From: a virus
Virus record (IMG/VR): IMGVR_UViG_3300044846_005229
Location: 1 to 64,000 of that record
Reading direction: 5' to 3' (one strand)
Length of the DNA stretch: 64,000 bases
The position numbers were made by a program, and so were the translations under genes. Under the pieces are notes generated by a model, which did no database searches, was not told where the DNA came from, and saw only the letters and a program-made list of their open reading frames with translations. Below are positions 53,090-62,149 of the stretch, piece by piece. How positions within the stretch are numbered: the first letter of the stretch is position 1; the number at the start of each line of letters is the position of its first letter.

Positions 53090-53971
53090 TTATCTCAGTA
53101 AGTTCCCTTCCCTTAGAACAGACTCCACCAGTTCATATTCTGCTGGAAAAAGTTTTTTCATTTTGGGTCCAGCGAATATGTAACTTGAGAATAGCTCAGC
53201 ATAGTGCTCTAGTTGATTTGTTTTACTGTACGTGCTAACTCTTTTGAAGCTATCGGGAATTCCAACTTCTTTCGCTTTGAAGTGGGCGTGGTGCCCTAGT
53301 TCGTGAACTAATGTCACCAGTGTATTATTGCTGGCTGACCCTGGAGCTTTACCCATAGTATGTGGCAGTTCTTTACCTTGGGCGGCACTGGATAAATGCT
53401 TTTCGGCAGTGGCCTTGATTTTCTTTACTTGTGGGGTAAACCCTGGAGCTGACCGAATAACTGTGACCCCTTCTTTATACGCTAACCCGCCCCAAGTCTT
53501 ATTGTAGATTTTCTGCGAGATGGTGAAATCTGGGTTTTTGAAGTACCCCGAAAATGCGCTTCTGAAGGCTTCTTTGTTGCCTGCAATGTCCTTCCAGTCC
53601 ATGAATAGGGTCTTAGTCTTATTGAAAATCCTCTGGAGAACTTCTACTCTGCGAGGGGCGTCTGGGTCCAGGTTTTTTAAATCCCGGATGGCGCCCATGA
53701 TGGAGTTCCTGTTAAAGTCTATCTTTAGGTCGGGGTGAGCTTTTACTTCGCCACTTCTCATTAGCTTGATGAATTTCCCAAGGGAATCTGCAATATATGG
53801 GCTTAATTCAACTCTGCAAACTAAACCCCGTTGAATGCAAGTTGAGCGACAAGATTTCCCTAAAGAACATCTTTTCTTCCCGGACCCCCCCCATCTCTGG
53901 GGTGCGCCTAGGTGCTGAATAGTTCCAGCAATTGCAAAATCAAATTCTTTAGGGTTATCTATTTCGATCAT
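53090..53971 (-). CDS. Metalloprotease-like protein with Cys tag
   Basis: Product of 293 residues. Residues ~33-50 carry the same tag as the kinases (RCSLGKSCRSTCI, then VC), after which the middle is helical. Near residue 225 lies a zinc-binding HExxH motif in LVHELGHHAHF. A further Glu ~30 residues on (LEHYAELFSSYIF) could be the third ligand. The enzyme would cut a protein substrate, unknown. It shares only the N-terminal tag with the kinases, so the tag is a separate module. Confidence 0.65.
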   Translation of the reverse strand: MIEIDNPKEFDFAIAGTIQHLGAPQRWGGSGKKRCSLGKSCRSTCIQRGLVCRVELSPYIADSLGKFIKLMRSGEVKAHPDLKIDFNRNSIMGAIRDLKNLDPDAPRRVEVLQRIFNKTKTLFMDWKDIAGNKEAFRSAFSGYFKNPDFTISQKIYNKTWGGLAYKEGVTVIRSAPGFTPQVKKIKATAEKHLSSAAQGKELPHTMGKAPGSASNNTLVTLVHELGHHAHFKAKEVGIPDSFKRVSTYSKTNQLEHYAELFSSYIFAGPKMKKLFPAEYELVESVLREGNLLR

Positions 53972-54036
53972 TAGTCCTCGTACCTGCCTATGGGGAATTT
54001 AATAGATGACGGGGTATATAGTAGTCTATGAATAAG

Positions 54037-54044
54037 ATTTACCC
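54037..54044 (-). promoter_or_regulatory. GGGTAAAT, distant copy of the late motif
   Basis: Minus-strand GGGTAAAT, 65 nt before the ATG at 53971. Spacing is far outside the usual range. Confidence 0.25.
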
Positions 54045-54070
54045 AGAGTCACACTAACTCCCCCCACCCA

Positions 54071-54892
54071 TTAAGCTTCGTATGCCTCCAAGATTTCTGC
54101 TATGATGCCGTTCCTGACGATGTCCCCTCTTTCAAATTTAACTCTCCCCACCCCTCTAATGGAGGAAAGCCGGTGATAGCAATCTAAAAGTCCATTTTCA
54201 GGTTTAAATACATCTAAGTCAATTTGCCTTGTGTCACCTGTAATGACAACTTTCGAGTCTTTTCCAACCCTACTGAGGACGGTTTTAACATTTTCTGGTA
54301 ATGAGTTTTGGGCCTCATCAAAAAGAATTAGGCACTCATTTAGTGATCTCCCCCTCAAATCCTCTAGGAGTGTGGGTTCTACAATCTTTTTATCTACAAG
54401 GTAATCCGCAGCCCCCTTGCTTCTAGTCATTACAACCAAATTGTCATAAACAGGTCCCACCAGTGGCTTCATTTTTTCTTCCAGGGTTCCAGGAAGAGCC
54501 CCCCTATTTCTTTGGTGAGAACAGCCTACGTCACTTCTAATGTAATAAATTTTTTGAATGTTACCCTTAGAAATTTCACTTAATCCCCACCATAGCGCCA
54601 CTAAGGTTTTTCCAACTCCTGATGGGCCTATAGCAATGGTGACTGTATTCTTATTTAAAGAAGACCACAAGTCCTCCTGATGGTTTGTTTTCGGGTAAAA
54701 GGGTAGAACATCCATTCCCCTATAAGAGTGCTCAACCATTTGGGCGGACTCTGCGCGGCGCGATTTGCGCTTGTCTTTTGATCTCAACATTTGGTAAAGA
54801 GGGTTAATGACAACTGTGGATAACGTGTATGCTTCGTTGCTAATTTGGATTACATGGTCCTCACCCCCTTCTAAACTAATAGGCAGAGTCAT
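54071..54892 (-). CDS. phoH: PhoH-like ATPase
   Basis: Product of 273 residues with Walker A in GPSGVGKT, Walker B in ILFDEAQN, and TGDTRQID and RNGIIAEIL motifs of the PhoH family. PhoH is widespread in marine and freshwater phages, with unclear function in RNA or phosphate metabolism. The GGGTAAAA motif ends 26 nt upstream, giving a late-type promoter. Confidence 0.88.
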   Translation of the reverse strand: MTLPISLEGGEDHVIQISNEAYTLSTVVINPLYQMLRSKDKRKSRRAESAQMVEHSYRGMDVLPFYPKTNHQEDLWSSLNKNTVTIAIGPSGVGKTLVALWWGLSEISKGNIQKIYYIRSDVGCSHQRNRGALPGTLEEKMKPLVGPVYDNLVVMTRSKGAADYLVDKKIVEPTLLEDLRGRSLNECLILFDEAQNSLPENVKTVLSRVGKDSKVVITGDTRQIDLDVFKPENGLLDCYHRLSSIRGVGRVKFERGDIVRNGIIAEILEAYEA

Positions 54893-54918
54893 TTGTGAAA
54901 GGGAACTCTACGACCTTA

Positions 54919-54926
54919 TTTTACCC
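54919..54926 (-). promoter_or_regulatory. GGGTAAAA motif, candidate late promoter
   Basis: Minus-strand GGGTAAAA, 26 nt before the ATG at 54892. Confidence 0.55.
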
Positions 54927-54936
54927 TGCCCCCTGG

Positions 54937-54959
54937 CAAAAAGCCCCCGTTAGAGGGCT
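54937..54959 (-). terminator. Rho-independent terminator
   Basis: Minus strand: stem AGCCC, 8-nt loop, stem GGGCT, then T5. It follows the stop at 54966 and precedes the phoH late motif, so it separates two units. Confidence 0.6.
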
Positions 54960-54965
54960 AATGCA

Positions 54966-55215
54966 TCAGAGAGACCACCATTTATCGTGGTTGAGCAACC
55001 ACTCTATGTACTCATTCATGGACCCTTTCGACGAATAAGTCAAATCCATTAGCGCCACCACACCATCGGGAGTAGGAGTCTTTCGGGATTGTGTATTGGG
55101 GTCTTTTTTTCGCTTGATCAAGGTACTTATCCGAGGCAAGGTCTGTAATGAGGCAACGAGTGCCGTGAAGCTCCTGCATGATAGCAGGGTTTTTGTCAGT
55201 TGGTGAAATAGCCAT
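54966..55215 (-). CDS. Small unknown protein, apparent frameshift
   Basis: From the ATG at 55215 the frame stops at 55012. Removing one A from the A7 run at 55104-55110 instead gives an 82-residue product ending EYIEWLLNHDKWWSL, with the stop just before the terminator. The extended version has better codon and residue composition. It follows the second terminase gene by 58 nt. Function unknown. Confidence 0.55.
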
Positions 55216-55273
55216 TTTGATACTGTTGGTAACAACAGCAACTTTTTATGCGGTTGCGAATCGCAATTTGCCA

Positions 55274-56692
55274 TCATGTGACGGTGGGTAGTAGTTGACT
55301 GTAGCTAACTAAGATTGCACATAGGGTGTCGGACGGGGGCCCCAATGGAATCTGGGGGTCATCACATCTATTCAAAGTGCTTTGGATATTGGGATTGGAA
55401 GATTTCACTCTCCCTGAGTCTAGCATATGGGAGATAGCGTTTAATGTGGGTTGCCTCGGCTTGCTACCTACGCAAACCTCTAACCCCAAACCCCGTAGGT
55501 ACACAGTCCAAGCTGCACTTGCCATGGCGGATTCAAGTACAATTTCTTCCGCTCCGTATGCCTTAACTGCTAGACTTAGGATTACTCCGACAGTTTTCAA
55601 GTCCCAATTGCCTTCGTAAGTGTCAAGAACATACATGTAGTCTCTTCCCCTTGTAACCCCTGCGATGCAAATACCCGTTTTATCAATGTTGTCGGCACTG
55701 AAAGCAGGATCAACAGAAATAATTACTTTATCTAATGGAGGGATTTCTGGTGTCGGTGAGCATCCCTTATAGAGCCAGGAGAACTTTTCATCTCCTATGT
55801 TTCTTTTGAGGTCTTTCAAATTTTCGGGGGACTGGTATTGGTTGGCATTTCCTAAGGTTCCCCCAATGGGCCTGCCCAGAATGTCAGCCTCTGCCTCTTC
55901 TTTACTTTCAATAATTGCTGACAGATTAATGTGGACGGCTCCTTTTGGGTTTGATACGGGGTCAAAGACACCGAATTTATCTAAGAAGTAGCCGAAAATG
56001 TCTTCATCACCCCATCTTGACCCAAGAACAACAATGGCACTGTTTTGGTGGCGCCGGGTCATAATTTCCTCTTCTATCCAATCTTTATTCACTGTTATAT
56101 CCGAGGACTTGTGATAGTCATCGATCAACCAGACCCCAGGCACTTTAGAATCGGGATTGATGTTCCCATAAGCAAACCCACATACAGAGCCCCCAGGAGC
56201 AGACGGCACGACATGATAAGGATCCAGGTCAATTTTAGAAAAAATTTCCTCAAAAAGTGGATTATTAACCTCTTGCTTCACCCTATTTGCCGTCACCTTT
56301 GCAAGACTTTGGTTGTAAGAAGTTACGAAATTATTAGTATAAGGATCTTTCCCCAGGAGCCAAGACAGAAATAGGGAGCCCAATGTAGACTTCCCAGTAC
56401 GAGGAGGCATCGATACTAAGAGGATTGGGTACCTGCCTTCGGCAATGTCTTCAAAGGCGGACCCCAAGACTTCATAAGTTTCCCAGTTCAGCAGGGAGCC
56501 AAACTTTACTTGAGCGGAACGAGACAAATAGGCAGGAAAACTATATTGGGCGCACTCTTTAATGTAGTCATTAATTATTTCCTTAGTCGCGCCTCTCATT
56601 ACAAGTTCAAGAAGTCCCCTCCTATACTTTCTCCAGCTTGAATGTTCCGATAGCTGGGAAGAGTGTGTTATTTTTGGGTGTTTTGGTGTCAT
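55274..56692 (-). CDS. Second terminase large subunit-like protein
   Basis: Product of 472 residues, homologous to the neighbour at 56748-58478 but shorter. ATPase motifs: Walker A SMPPRTGKST, Walker B VWLIDDYHK. The nuclease half carries acidic residues in IISVDPAFS and VLESAMASAAW, with a final Asp in GPPSDTLCAI. Both ATPase and nuclease motifs look intact. Tandem paralogous TerL genes are unusual; one may serve a specialised packaging step or be an ancient duplicate. A CAACACAAGC-type direct repeat lies in its 55-nt upstream gap. Confidence 0.7.
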   Translation of the reverse strand: MTPKHPKITHSSQLSEHSSWRKYRRGLLELVMRGATKEIINDYIKECAQYSFPAYLSRSAQVKFGSLLNWETYEVLGSAFEDIAEGRYPILLVSMPPRTGKSTLGSLFLSWLLGKDPYTNNFVTSYNQSLAKVTANRVKQEVNNPLFEEIFSKIDLDPYHVVPSAPGGSVCGFAYGNINPDSKVPGVWLIDDYHKSSDITVNKDWIEEEIMTRRHQNSAIVVLGSRWGDEDIFGYFLDKFGVFDPVSNPKGAVHINLSAIIESKEEAEADILGRPIGGTLGNANQYQSPENLKDLKRNIGDEKFSWLYKGCSPTPEIPPLDKVIISVDPAFSADNIDKTGICIAGVTRGRDYMYVLDTYEGNWDLKTVGVILSLAVKAYGAEEIVLESAMASAAWTVYLRGLGLEVCVGSKPRQPTLNAISHMLDSGRVKSSNPNIQSTLNRCDDPQIPLGPPSDTLCAILVSYSQLLPTVT

Positions 56693-56747
56693 TTTAGTTA
56701 AGATTTTGTTGGCTTGTGTTGGCTTGTGTTGATTTTTTTACCGGGGG

Positions 56748-58478
56748 TCAGAGCGATAACCCATAACCAGTGTCATCCCTGTTGAGGCGAGGTCTGGAAA
56801 AAGAGTCTGGACCGATAAAACCAGAACCAGAATCTAAATTATTGTAAAGTCCAGCCGAGGGTAAATTCCTCCCTACTCTACCAGTAGGTAAATTCGAATC
56901 ACCCAGGAATGGCCTTCTGTTTCCTCCGTTCCACCTCCTCGCTTGTATTATAGCATCTTGTACCCCACGGTCAACGGTGTCTAGCTTCATCGCATAGTAC
57001 GTCAGGGACCACACAAACGCATCCACCGAGTCATCGTGCTTAACGAAGGGGAATCCTGTTAGCTCCTTAATAAAACTATCCACCCATAACCCCTCAACGA
57101 GTTTAACCCTATCATTCTCTAGAAGTGGACAAACAGCTTCGAGTCTAACCGTTTTTGACCTAAGGGGTCTCATTTCTTCTACAGGTATTTTTGTTTCCCG
57201 TCTCAACATTTGTATCAAAGATTGGCCGGATGCTGCCTTTTCGATACAGATTACTTTTGGTTTGTAGAAGGAATGTAGTTGCTTAATAGATGCAATCAAA
57301 TCAGGGAAGCCCCATCTCCCTTTAACGATTTCCCTAATGTAAACAGTTCGGGGGTCCCTAGTTGAAATGCCAGCCACACAGACCGCAGTTTCGTCTGCAC
57401 CTTCTTTTTCAGAAAATGCACAGTCTACACCTAGCCATACTACATCTAGTGGTGGGCACTTTTCTTCTTCTATCCTAACTATCCACCCAGCCTTTACAAT
57501 TTGACCTTCTGCTGCAGTTGGAGTCCCTTGATAAAGGGCCGCAAATTTGGAACTGCCCATAGTTTTCTTTTGGGCTTCCAGCATATCAACCGAGAATGCC
57601 GGGTTATCAGGCCAATGGGACTCACCGATTTGCCTGCCTAAGGGGTCATCGACAGGGTCTTCACACAGGCCCGCAATATTCACCCATCTCCAACCTTCTG
57701 GGTTTTCTTCCTCATCATAGCTACCGTCCGATTCTAAAACCTGGCCATGCAAATCATTGGCATGAAACCTGGTCGCAATAATTAGACGGCAATAATTGTT
57801 AGTTTTACGTGTCGATGCCTCTTCTTGCCACCACGTTTGGAGACTCTCAAAAGCCCTGGCAGAAGCTGAGCTTTTCAGTGGGTCGTCGATTACCATGGCC
57901 CCCACACCTGGGCTAATAATGTTTACAGACCCTGCCGTATGGCCAGTCAACACACCACCGACAGAAGTAGGCAGGATGTATCCGCCACTAAGCATCTCAA
58001 ATTTAGAGTCCCTAGCAAAACCTTTCCAATCAGGGAAGATTTTCTTAAAGACAGGTGTCTTCAACATGCCGATAACTTCCTTATGGAACTTATTGGACAG
58101 TGATAAACCATAAGAGGCAATAACGTGTTGAGTTTCTTGATCTCTTCCTAGTAACCAAGCCACAAACATCGACGCCAGCATTGATTTACCAGATCGAGGG
58201 GGACAGGATACGATCAAGTTATGGTAGCGTTTATTTGCTAGATCCTCAAAACCACTGGCAATAATTTCATGGAAATCCGCGACTTTTAACGCACCACCCT
58301 TCATCAAGTCTGCAAAGGCCAGGAAACAATACCTGGAAGACTCAAACATGTAGTTCTGAATGACAGAGTTTGGTGCTTCTAAGACATTAAGATGATGTAA
58401 ACCCCTAATGTAATGGCGCCATGAGCTGTGTTCATCTAGTTGACTAGCGTGGTTTATTATCGGCCGTGGGAGTGTCAT
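56748..58478 (-). CDS. terL: Terminase large subunit
   Basis: Product of 576 residues. Walker A is VSCPPRSGKSM, Walker B VMVIDDPLK-type (GAMVIDDPLK). The nuclease half has acidic residues in WLGVDCAFS and a late Asp pair (VKHDDSVDAFV). It is the packaging motor ATPase and headful nuclease. Its ATG overlaps the stop of the upstream small gene by 4 nt. The second copy follows 55 nt downstream. Confidence 0.88.
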   Translation of the reverse strand: MTLPRPIINHASQLDEHSSWRHYIRGLHHLNVLEAPNSVIQNYMFESSRYCFLAFADLMKGGALKVADFHEIIASGFEDLANKRYHNLIVSCPPRSGKSMLASMFVAWLLGRDQETQHVIASYGLSLSNKFHKEVIGMLKTPVFKKIFPDWKGFARDSKFEMLSGGYILPTSVGGVLTGHTAGSVNIISPGVGAMVIDDPLKSSASARAFESLQTWWQEEASTRKTNNYCRLIIATRFHANDLHGQVLESDGSYDEEENPEGWRWVNIAGLCEDPVDDPLGRQIGESHWPDNPAFSVDMLEAQKKTMGSSKFAALYQGTPTAAEGQIVKAGWIVRIEEEKCPPLDVVWLGVDCAFSEKEGADETAVCVAGISTRDPRTVYIREIVKGRWGFPDLIASIKQLHSFYKPKVICIEKAASGQSLIQMLRRETKIPVEEMRPLRSKTVRLEAVCPLLENDRVKLVEGLWVDSFIKELTGFPFVKHDDSVDAFVWSLTYYAMKLDTVDRGVQDAIIQARRWNGGNRRPFLGDSNLPTGRVGRNLPSAGLYNNLDSGSGFIGPDSFSRPRLNRDDTGYGLSL

Positions 58479-58756
58479 ACTTGAGGTTTAAACTTCTTAA
58501 TGAGTTCAGCCGCAGTACCTATATACTCCTTAGTGAGTTCCTTCTCAGACTTACTTTCACCTTCTGTCAAAGCAGCCGTATCGGAAATGAAATCCCTATG
58601 GGCTTTAACGGAAAAGTTAAAAATTTTCACTAAATCGTCAGTACTACACTCCTCCAAAGAAGCCTGGATAATGGTCAAGGAGTCCTCAGCTACTTGTAAA
58701 GTCCTGAGAGCTAGCTTTTCCTTTTGACGTAGAATTTTTTCATTTTGATTCATCAT
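58475..58756 (-). CDS. Small helical protein before terL, candidate small terminase
   Basis: Product of 93 residues (ATG at 58756, or 58753). It is entirely helical, with a charged N-terminus. Its stop overlaps the terL start by 4 nt. Small terminases are usually encoded just upstream of terL, and the size fits a short one, but I see no helix-turn-helix that would confirm it. Confidence 0.4.
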   Translation of the reverse strand: MMNQNEKILRQKEKLALRTLQVAEDSLTIIQASLEECSTDDLVKIFNFSVKAHRDFISDTAALTEGESKSEKELTKEYIGTAAELIKKFKPQV

Positions 58757-58905
58757 CTGAATCTCCTATTACAACTTGAGCAACCCTGTGGTTTAGGGGT
58801 AGATTTGTAAGAGTGCAATCTTCTTAGCAGGGTTTCAGCTAGTTTGTTATCGCCGGATTTAACTGCCGTATGGTACTGAGCCCATAGGGATCTTGGAGTT
58901 TCCAT
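58753..58905 (-). CDS. 50-residue CxxC protein
   Basis: Encodes 50 residues ending in a CSSCNRRFR metal-binding-like pair. Its ATG directly follows the TAA of the upstream gene with no gap, and its stop overlaps the next start by 4 nt, so translation is coupled on both sides. Helical N-terminal part. Function unknown. Confidence 0.6.
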   Translation of the reverse strand: METPRSLWAQYHTAVKSGDNKLAETLLRRLHSYKSTPKPQGCSSCNRRFR

Positions 58906-60241
58906 TTAACAATTAGCAAAGTTGACAAGGTGTAGAGTTTCCTGCCTGCACATCAGATTGGGAGTTGCCACTTGGATCCCATTTTTACGGAGGCAATCAT
59001 GGCAATCTTCAACACAGGGCCGTAGGTTCTGGCCCACCCTGGCAAACCCCACACCCAAGTTTCCACAGGGAATTCATGGAAGCAAGTTCAAATGTACCTT
59101 CTAGTAACCAACCTTTCCCTTGAGGGGATTGACCCACGAAGTAAAATCTTCCCTTAGGCGCTTGAATGAATATATCTGGTTTTACCCCAATTAATGAACC
59201 TCCCGCCAGGGTTTGGGTTTTTGCCTCTGGATTTAGGGGATCTGAGTAGAAAATTTGAAAAGCCCCTTTAACAACTGCAAATTCACCGGTATTCATACCT
59301 TGGAAGAAAATAGCCTCTTTGACAGAATCGGATGCAATGCCGCTATTGCCATCGGTTGCCCCTTCCAGTGTATTTCTCCATAATTCAACGGCATATCTAG
59401 CTAGTTTTTTCCCAGAATCTACATAGAAAACTTCCCTCAGTGGCTGCCTAGTTTGAGCGTCCCAAACGGTAACCACTAGGCGACCATCTTCGGTATAGCT
59501 ATTGTTACTAAGCAAGTAAATAGGTTGCCCCAGGGGGTCTTCTATGTATACTTCGCTAGGATCGCAGATAAAGACCCAGTCTCCACTTTGGGTTACTTCA
59601 TTACTCCATCTGATGCCAGATTGGTTGGAAAACTCATATTCTGACGGATTAGCGCCAGGGTACCATGGGACATAAATACTACCGGAAGCCTCGTCTACTA
59701 CTCCGCCTAGGGGTAATGTGGTAGCTACATTAAGTCCTGGGAACAACTGCCTGCAATCTCCCCTTTGGACACAAGGGTCTAATGCGACGTATGGGTAGAC
59801 TTCCTGGACTGTTACTGTATATAGTTGGGTGTATGTGTATTGAGATTGATTGGTTACTCCTGTAAATTGGGTCGATGCACAGTGGAACGGCTCAGTAACT
59901 TGTACGAAAGAGCCCGACGGCACCCCACCTGAAATTGTAATTTCTGAACCCATTAACAACTGGGTGGCAAAATCATGGCCAGAACTGGTTAGGTAATTTT
60001 GGCAGGAGAAATTCAATTCGAATTGCATCCTCTTATCGTAAATAAGGGGAATTTTATTTGTCACATTAGACGATGCCCCCACAAATCTAACCACAATGTT
60101 GTTAGTCTGATTAACCACACCCTCGTTATCCATGGCATCTGCCAGCCGTAGGACATTGACATTAAGTGGAATTAAAGGTGATGCTATCAAGGAGTCGCAT
60201 AAGTATTGCTCTATGCGGGTTATAGTAGAAAGTTCAGCCAT
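58906..60241 (-). CDS. Mu gp37-like (DUF1834) neck/tail protein, apparent frameshift
   Basis: From 60241 the frame ends at 59009, but one base removed in or near the C4 run at 59047-59050 extends it to a TAA at 58906, directly in front of the next ATG. The extension is protein-like (VGQNLRPCVEDCHDCLRKNG). The corrected product has 444 residues. The N-terminal ~130 residues (RIEQYLCDSLIAS, VVRFVGASSN) resemble Mu gp37, a tail terminator or neck component. The rest is a beta-rich domain of unknown role. Confidence 0.65.
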
Positions 60242-60249
60242 TGTTTACC

Positions 60250-61329
60250 TCATGGGAATATTGTATTTGACCCGCCGATATCGTAACCACCCGCATCATT
60301 AGGTTGTATGACTTGTGGGGTGCCCCCTAGGTCTTCATAATTACTATCTGTTATCCAGTTGGAGTTGGTATTATTTTGTCCCGTGGCGCCATAACCCAAT
60401 CGGTAATCTGGGGATTGATCCCCGGCTGGGTCATTATTCCAACCACTCAGACCTTTCCCAGATACACCATTATACCTTTGTGGAATACGCCATGTCCGCA
60501 TTATGCCGCGTTTAGTATCAATAGCAGAGTCCCCGTGTCCTGCCCGAATAGCAGTCATTTGCCGTTCGGCATCTAGTTGCTTAAGGGCCTCTACATAATC
60601 ACTTTTGATGTCATCTCTTTTACGGACTGTATCAAGGTAGTATCTAGCAATAATTAATGCGGTCCTTCTGCGACTACTGGTAATTAGTACCTTGCCAGCC
60701 TTCCCAGACTGCTCAATGTAAGAGTCAATTAGAGAATTAGCGTCTTCGATTGCCATCCTAAGTTTGACTATGTTGACACTAGTTGCAGAAGCATCATCGA
60801 TATTTGTCAGTTGAACGGCTTCCTTAAGGCCGAAGGCTGTGATGAAATCATCCGGGGATGCGCTACGTGGGTCTGAGCGGTTGGGTGTTAAAACTCCTGA
60901 GCGATCCTGATAAGGGAAGCCATAGCCGCCGATGGTTTGCCCTAGGTTAGACCCTTTTTGGGTGCCGTCGGTCTTTTCGTCAGGGGCTAACGTATTTTTA
61001 ACCGCAAACCTATAAAAGGCCCTGACGGCATTCCTCTTTTTGATTACATCATTTGAACCCGGTGGTATGGGCCCCCTGAGGCATACATTTAGGTCTAGTG
61101 GTGGCTCATACGAAACAAAGACTTCATCCCAAGGGGACAATGCAGAATCTAACCCCAGTGAAATCATCGTATCTGAGGAATACACTATGGTGTTCACCCC
61201 GTATTGACCGAAGCATACTGTGAAGCTGGAGACGGGGACCGGTATGGTGATGTCTAATGGCCCATCAAAGAATAGGACGACATTATTTGGGGTCGTTAAA
61301 GTGGATTCCTTTAATTTGGGTATTGCCAT
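60250..61329 (-). CDS. Mu gp36-like (DUF1320) head-tail connector
   Basis: Product of 359 residues. Residues ~195-265 match the DUF1320 pattern: DANSLIDSYIEQSGK, RRRTALIIARYYLDTVR, SDYVEALKQLDAER, as in Mu gp36. The first ~110 residues are an extra beta domain. It would sit at the head-tail interface. It lies directly between the gp37-like gene and a small gene with short gaps. Confidence 0.6.
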   Translation of the reverse strand: MAIPKLKESTLTTPNNVVLFFDGPLDITIPVPVSSFTVCFGQYGVNTIVYSSDTMISLGLDSALSPWDEVFVSYEPPLDLNVCLRGPIPPGSNDVIKKRNAVRAFYRFAVKNTLAPDEKTDGTQKGSNLGQTIGGYGFPYQDRSGVLTPNRSDPRSASPDDFITAFGLKEAVQLTNIDDASATSVNIVKLRMAIEDANSLIDSYIEQSGKAGKVLITSSRRRTALIIARYYLDTVRKRDDIKSDYVEALKQLDAERQMTAIRAGHGDSAIDTKRGIMRTWRIPQRYNGVSGKGLSGWNNDPAGDQSPDYRLGYGATGQNNTNSNWITDSNYEDLGGTPQVIQPNDAGGYDIGGSNTIFP

Positions 61330-61331
61330 GA

Positions 61332-61745
61332 TTATCTATGGATTAAGAAATCGTCAGGTTCATTGGTTACGGGGAAGAAATTCTCTGATACCCAAAATGG
61401 ATAGGCATCTCTATTGACTCTGACTAGGAAGCCTTTCCCCTCCGGGTACAAGCAATTGACCAATACCTGGGCAGCAAGTCTCAGGGGCCATTCATCTCTC
61501 CAGTTAATCTCCCAATGCTCTACTGTAATAAGATTACCCACAAGAGTGTAATCGATTCTGGACACAATATAGCCGCCCCCGAAATCAGGTGCAGGGTAGT
61601 CAAAAGTTTGCTGCAATGACTCATAGGGTTCTCCGTCATATTTACCGAGGATATATCTTCCTTGTTCTGAGCCATTTTCATAGTATAGAAAATCTTGAAA
61701 GGCAAATAGGTCTTGACGATAAATTGAAGGTCGGCGGATAGCCAT
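61332..61745 (-). CDS. Small structural protein
   Basis: Product of 137 residues, beta-rich with aromatic residues (IVSRIDYTLVGNLITVEHWE) and a W/R-containing segment. Found between connector and baseplate genes; likely a virion component. No family recognised. Confidence 0.55.
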   Translation of the reverse strand: MAIRRPSIYRQDLFAFQDFLYYENGSEQGRYILGKYDGEPYESLQQTFDYPAPDFGGGYIVSRIDYTLVGNLITVEHWEINWRDEWPLRLAAQVLVNCLYPEGKGFLVRVNRDAYPFWVSENFFPVTNEPDDFLIHR

Positions 61746-61747
61746 TG

Positions 61748-62149
61748 TTAAATCGCAGCGAGTACTGTGAATGTGCCATTCTGGGTTACAATTCTAGTCG
61801 GCCTAAACTCTATACCAGCGACAATCAGGCGGTCGGTATTTGTAATGTCATTTACCCTAAGGGTTTTTTCGCAGTTTACGGGTTGTTCGCAATTTACTGC
61901 CTTAAGAAAGTTAGTTTGGACCCCGACGCTGAACAAGTCCTTACTAAGCAAGCTATCACCTACAGAAAATGATACATCGGCAAATATGCTTCGAGACGCA
62001 TAGATTGAATCATAAACCGACAGATTATTAACTACACCAAGGGACTGATAAAAAACTGGAGCCAACGGGTTTGTGGCACTTTGGCCGAACCCTTGATAGA
62101 TTGGGAACCCTGGGTCATAATCAGCGTTGTAGTTACTTTCGAATGCCAT
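61748..62149 (-). CDS. Small structural protein
   Basis: Product of 133 residues, Asn/Ser/Tyr-rich with two cysteines (VNCEQPVNCEK). It starts one base into the next gene's stop region and is tightly linked to the spike gene. Probably a baseplate or tail component; no family recognised. Confidence 0.55.
   Translation of the reverse strand: MAFESNYNADYDPGFPIYQGFGQSATNPLAPVFYQSLGVVNNLSVYDSIYASRSIFADVSFSVGDSLLSKDLFSVGVQTNFLKAVNCEQPVNCEKTLRVNDITNTDRLIVAGIEFRPTRIVTQNGTFTVLAAI

Noticed and set aside
54966-55277. Alternative 103-residue frame starting MMANC
   Set aside because: Its first half is Leu/Ser/Lys-rich noncoding-like sequence; only its C-terminal half fits, and this belongs to the frameshift-corrected 82-residue gene starting at 55215.
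56693-56747. Tandem 10-nt repeat before the second terminase gene
   Set aside because: Only two and a half copies in a short gap; too little to call a packaging site or operator.
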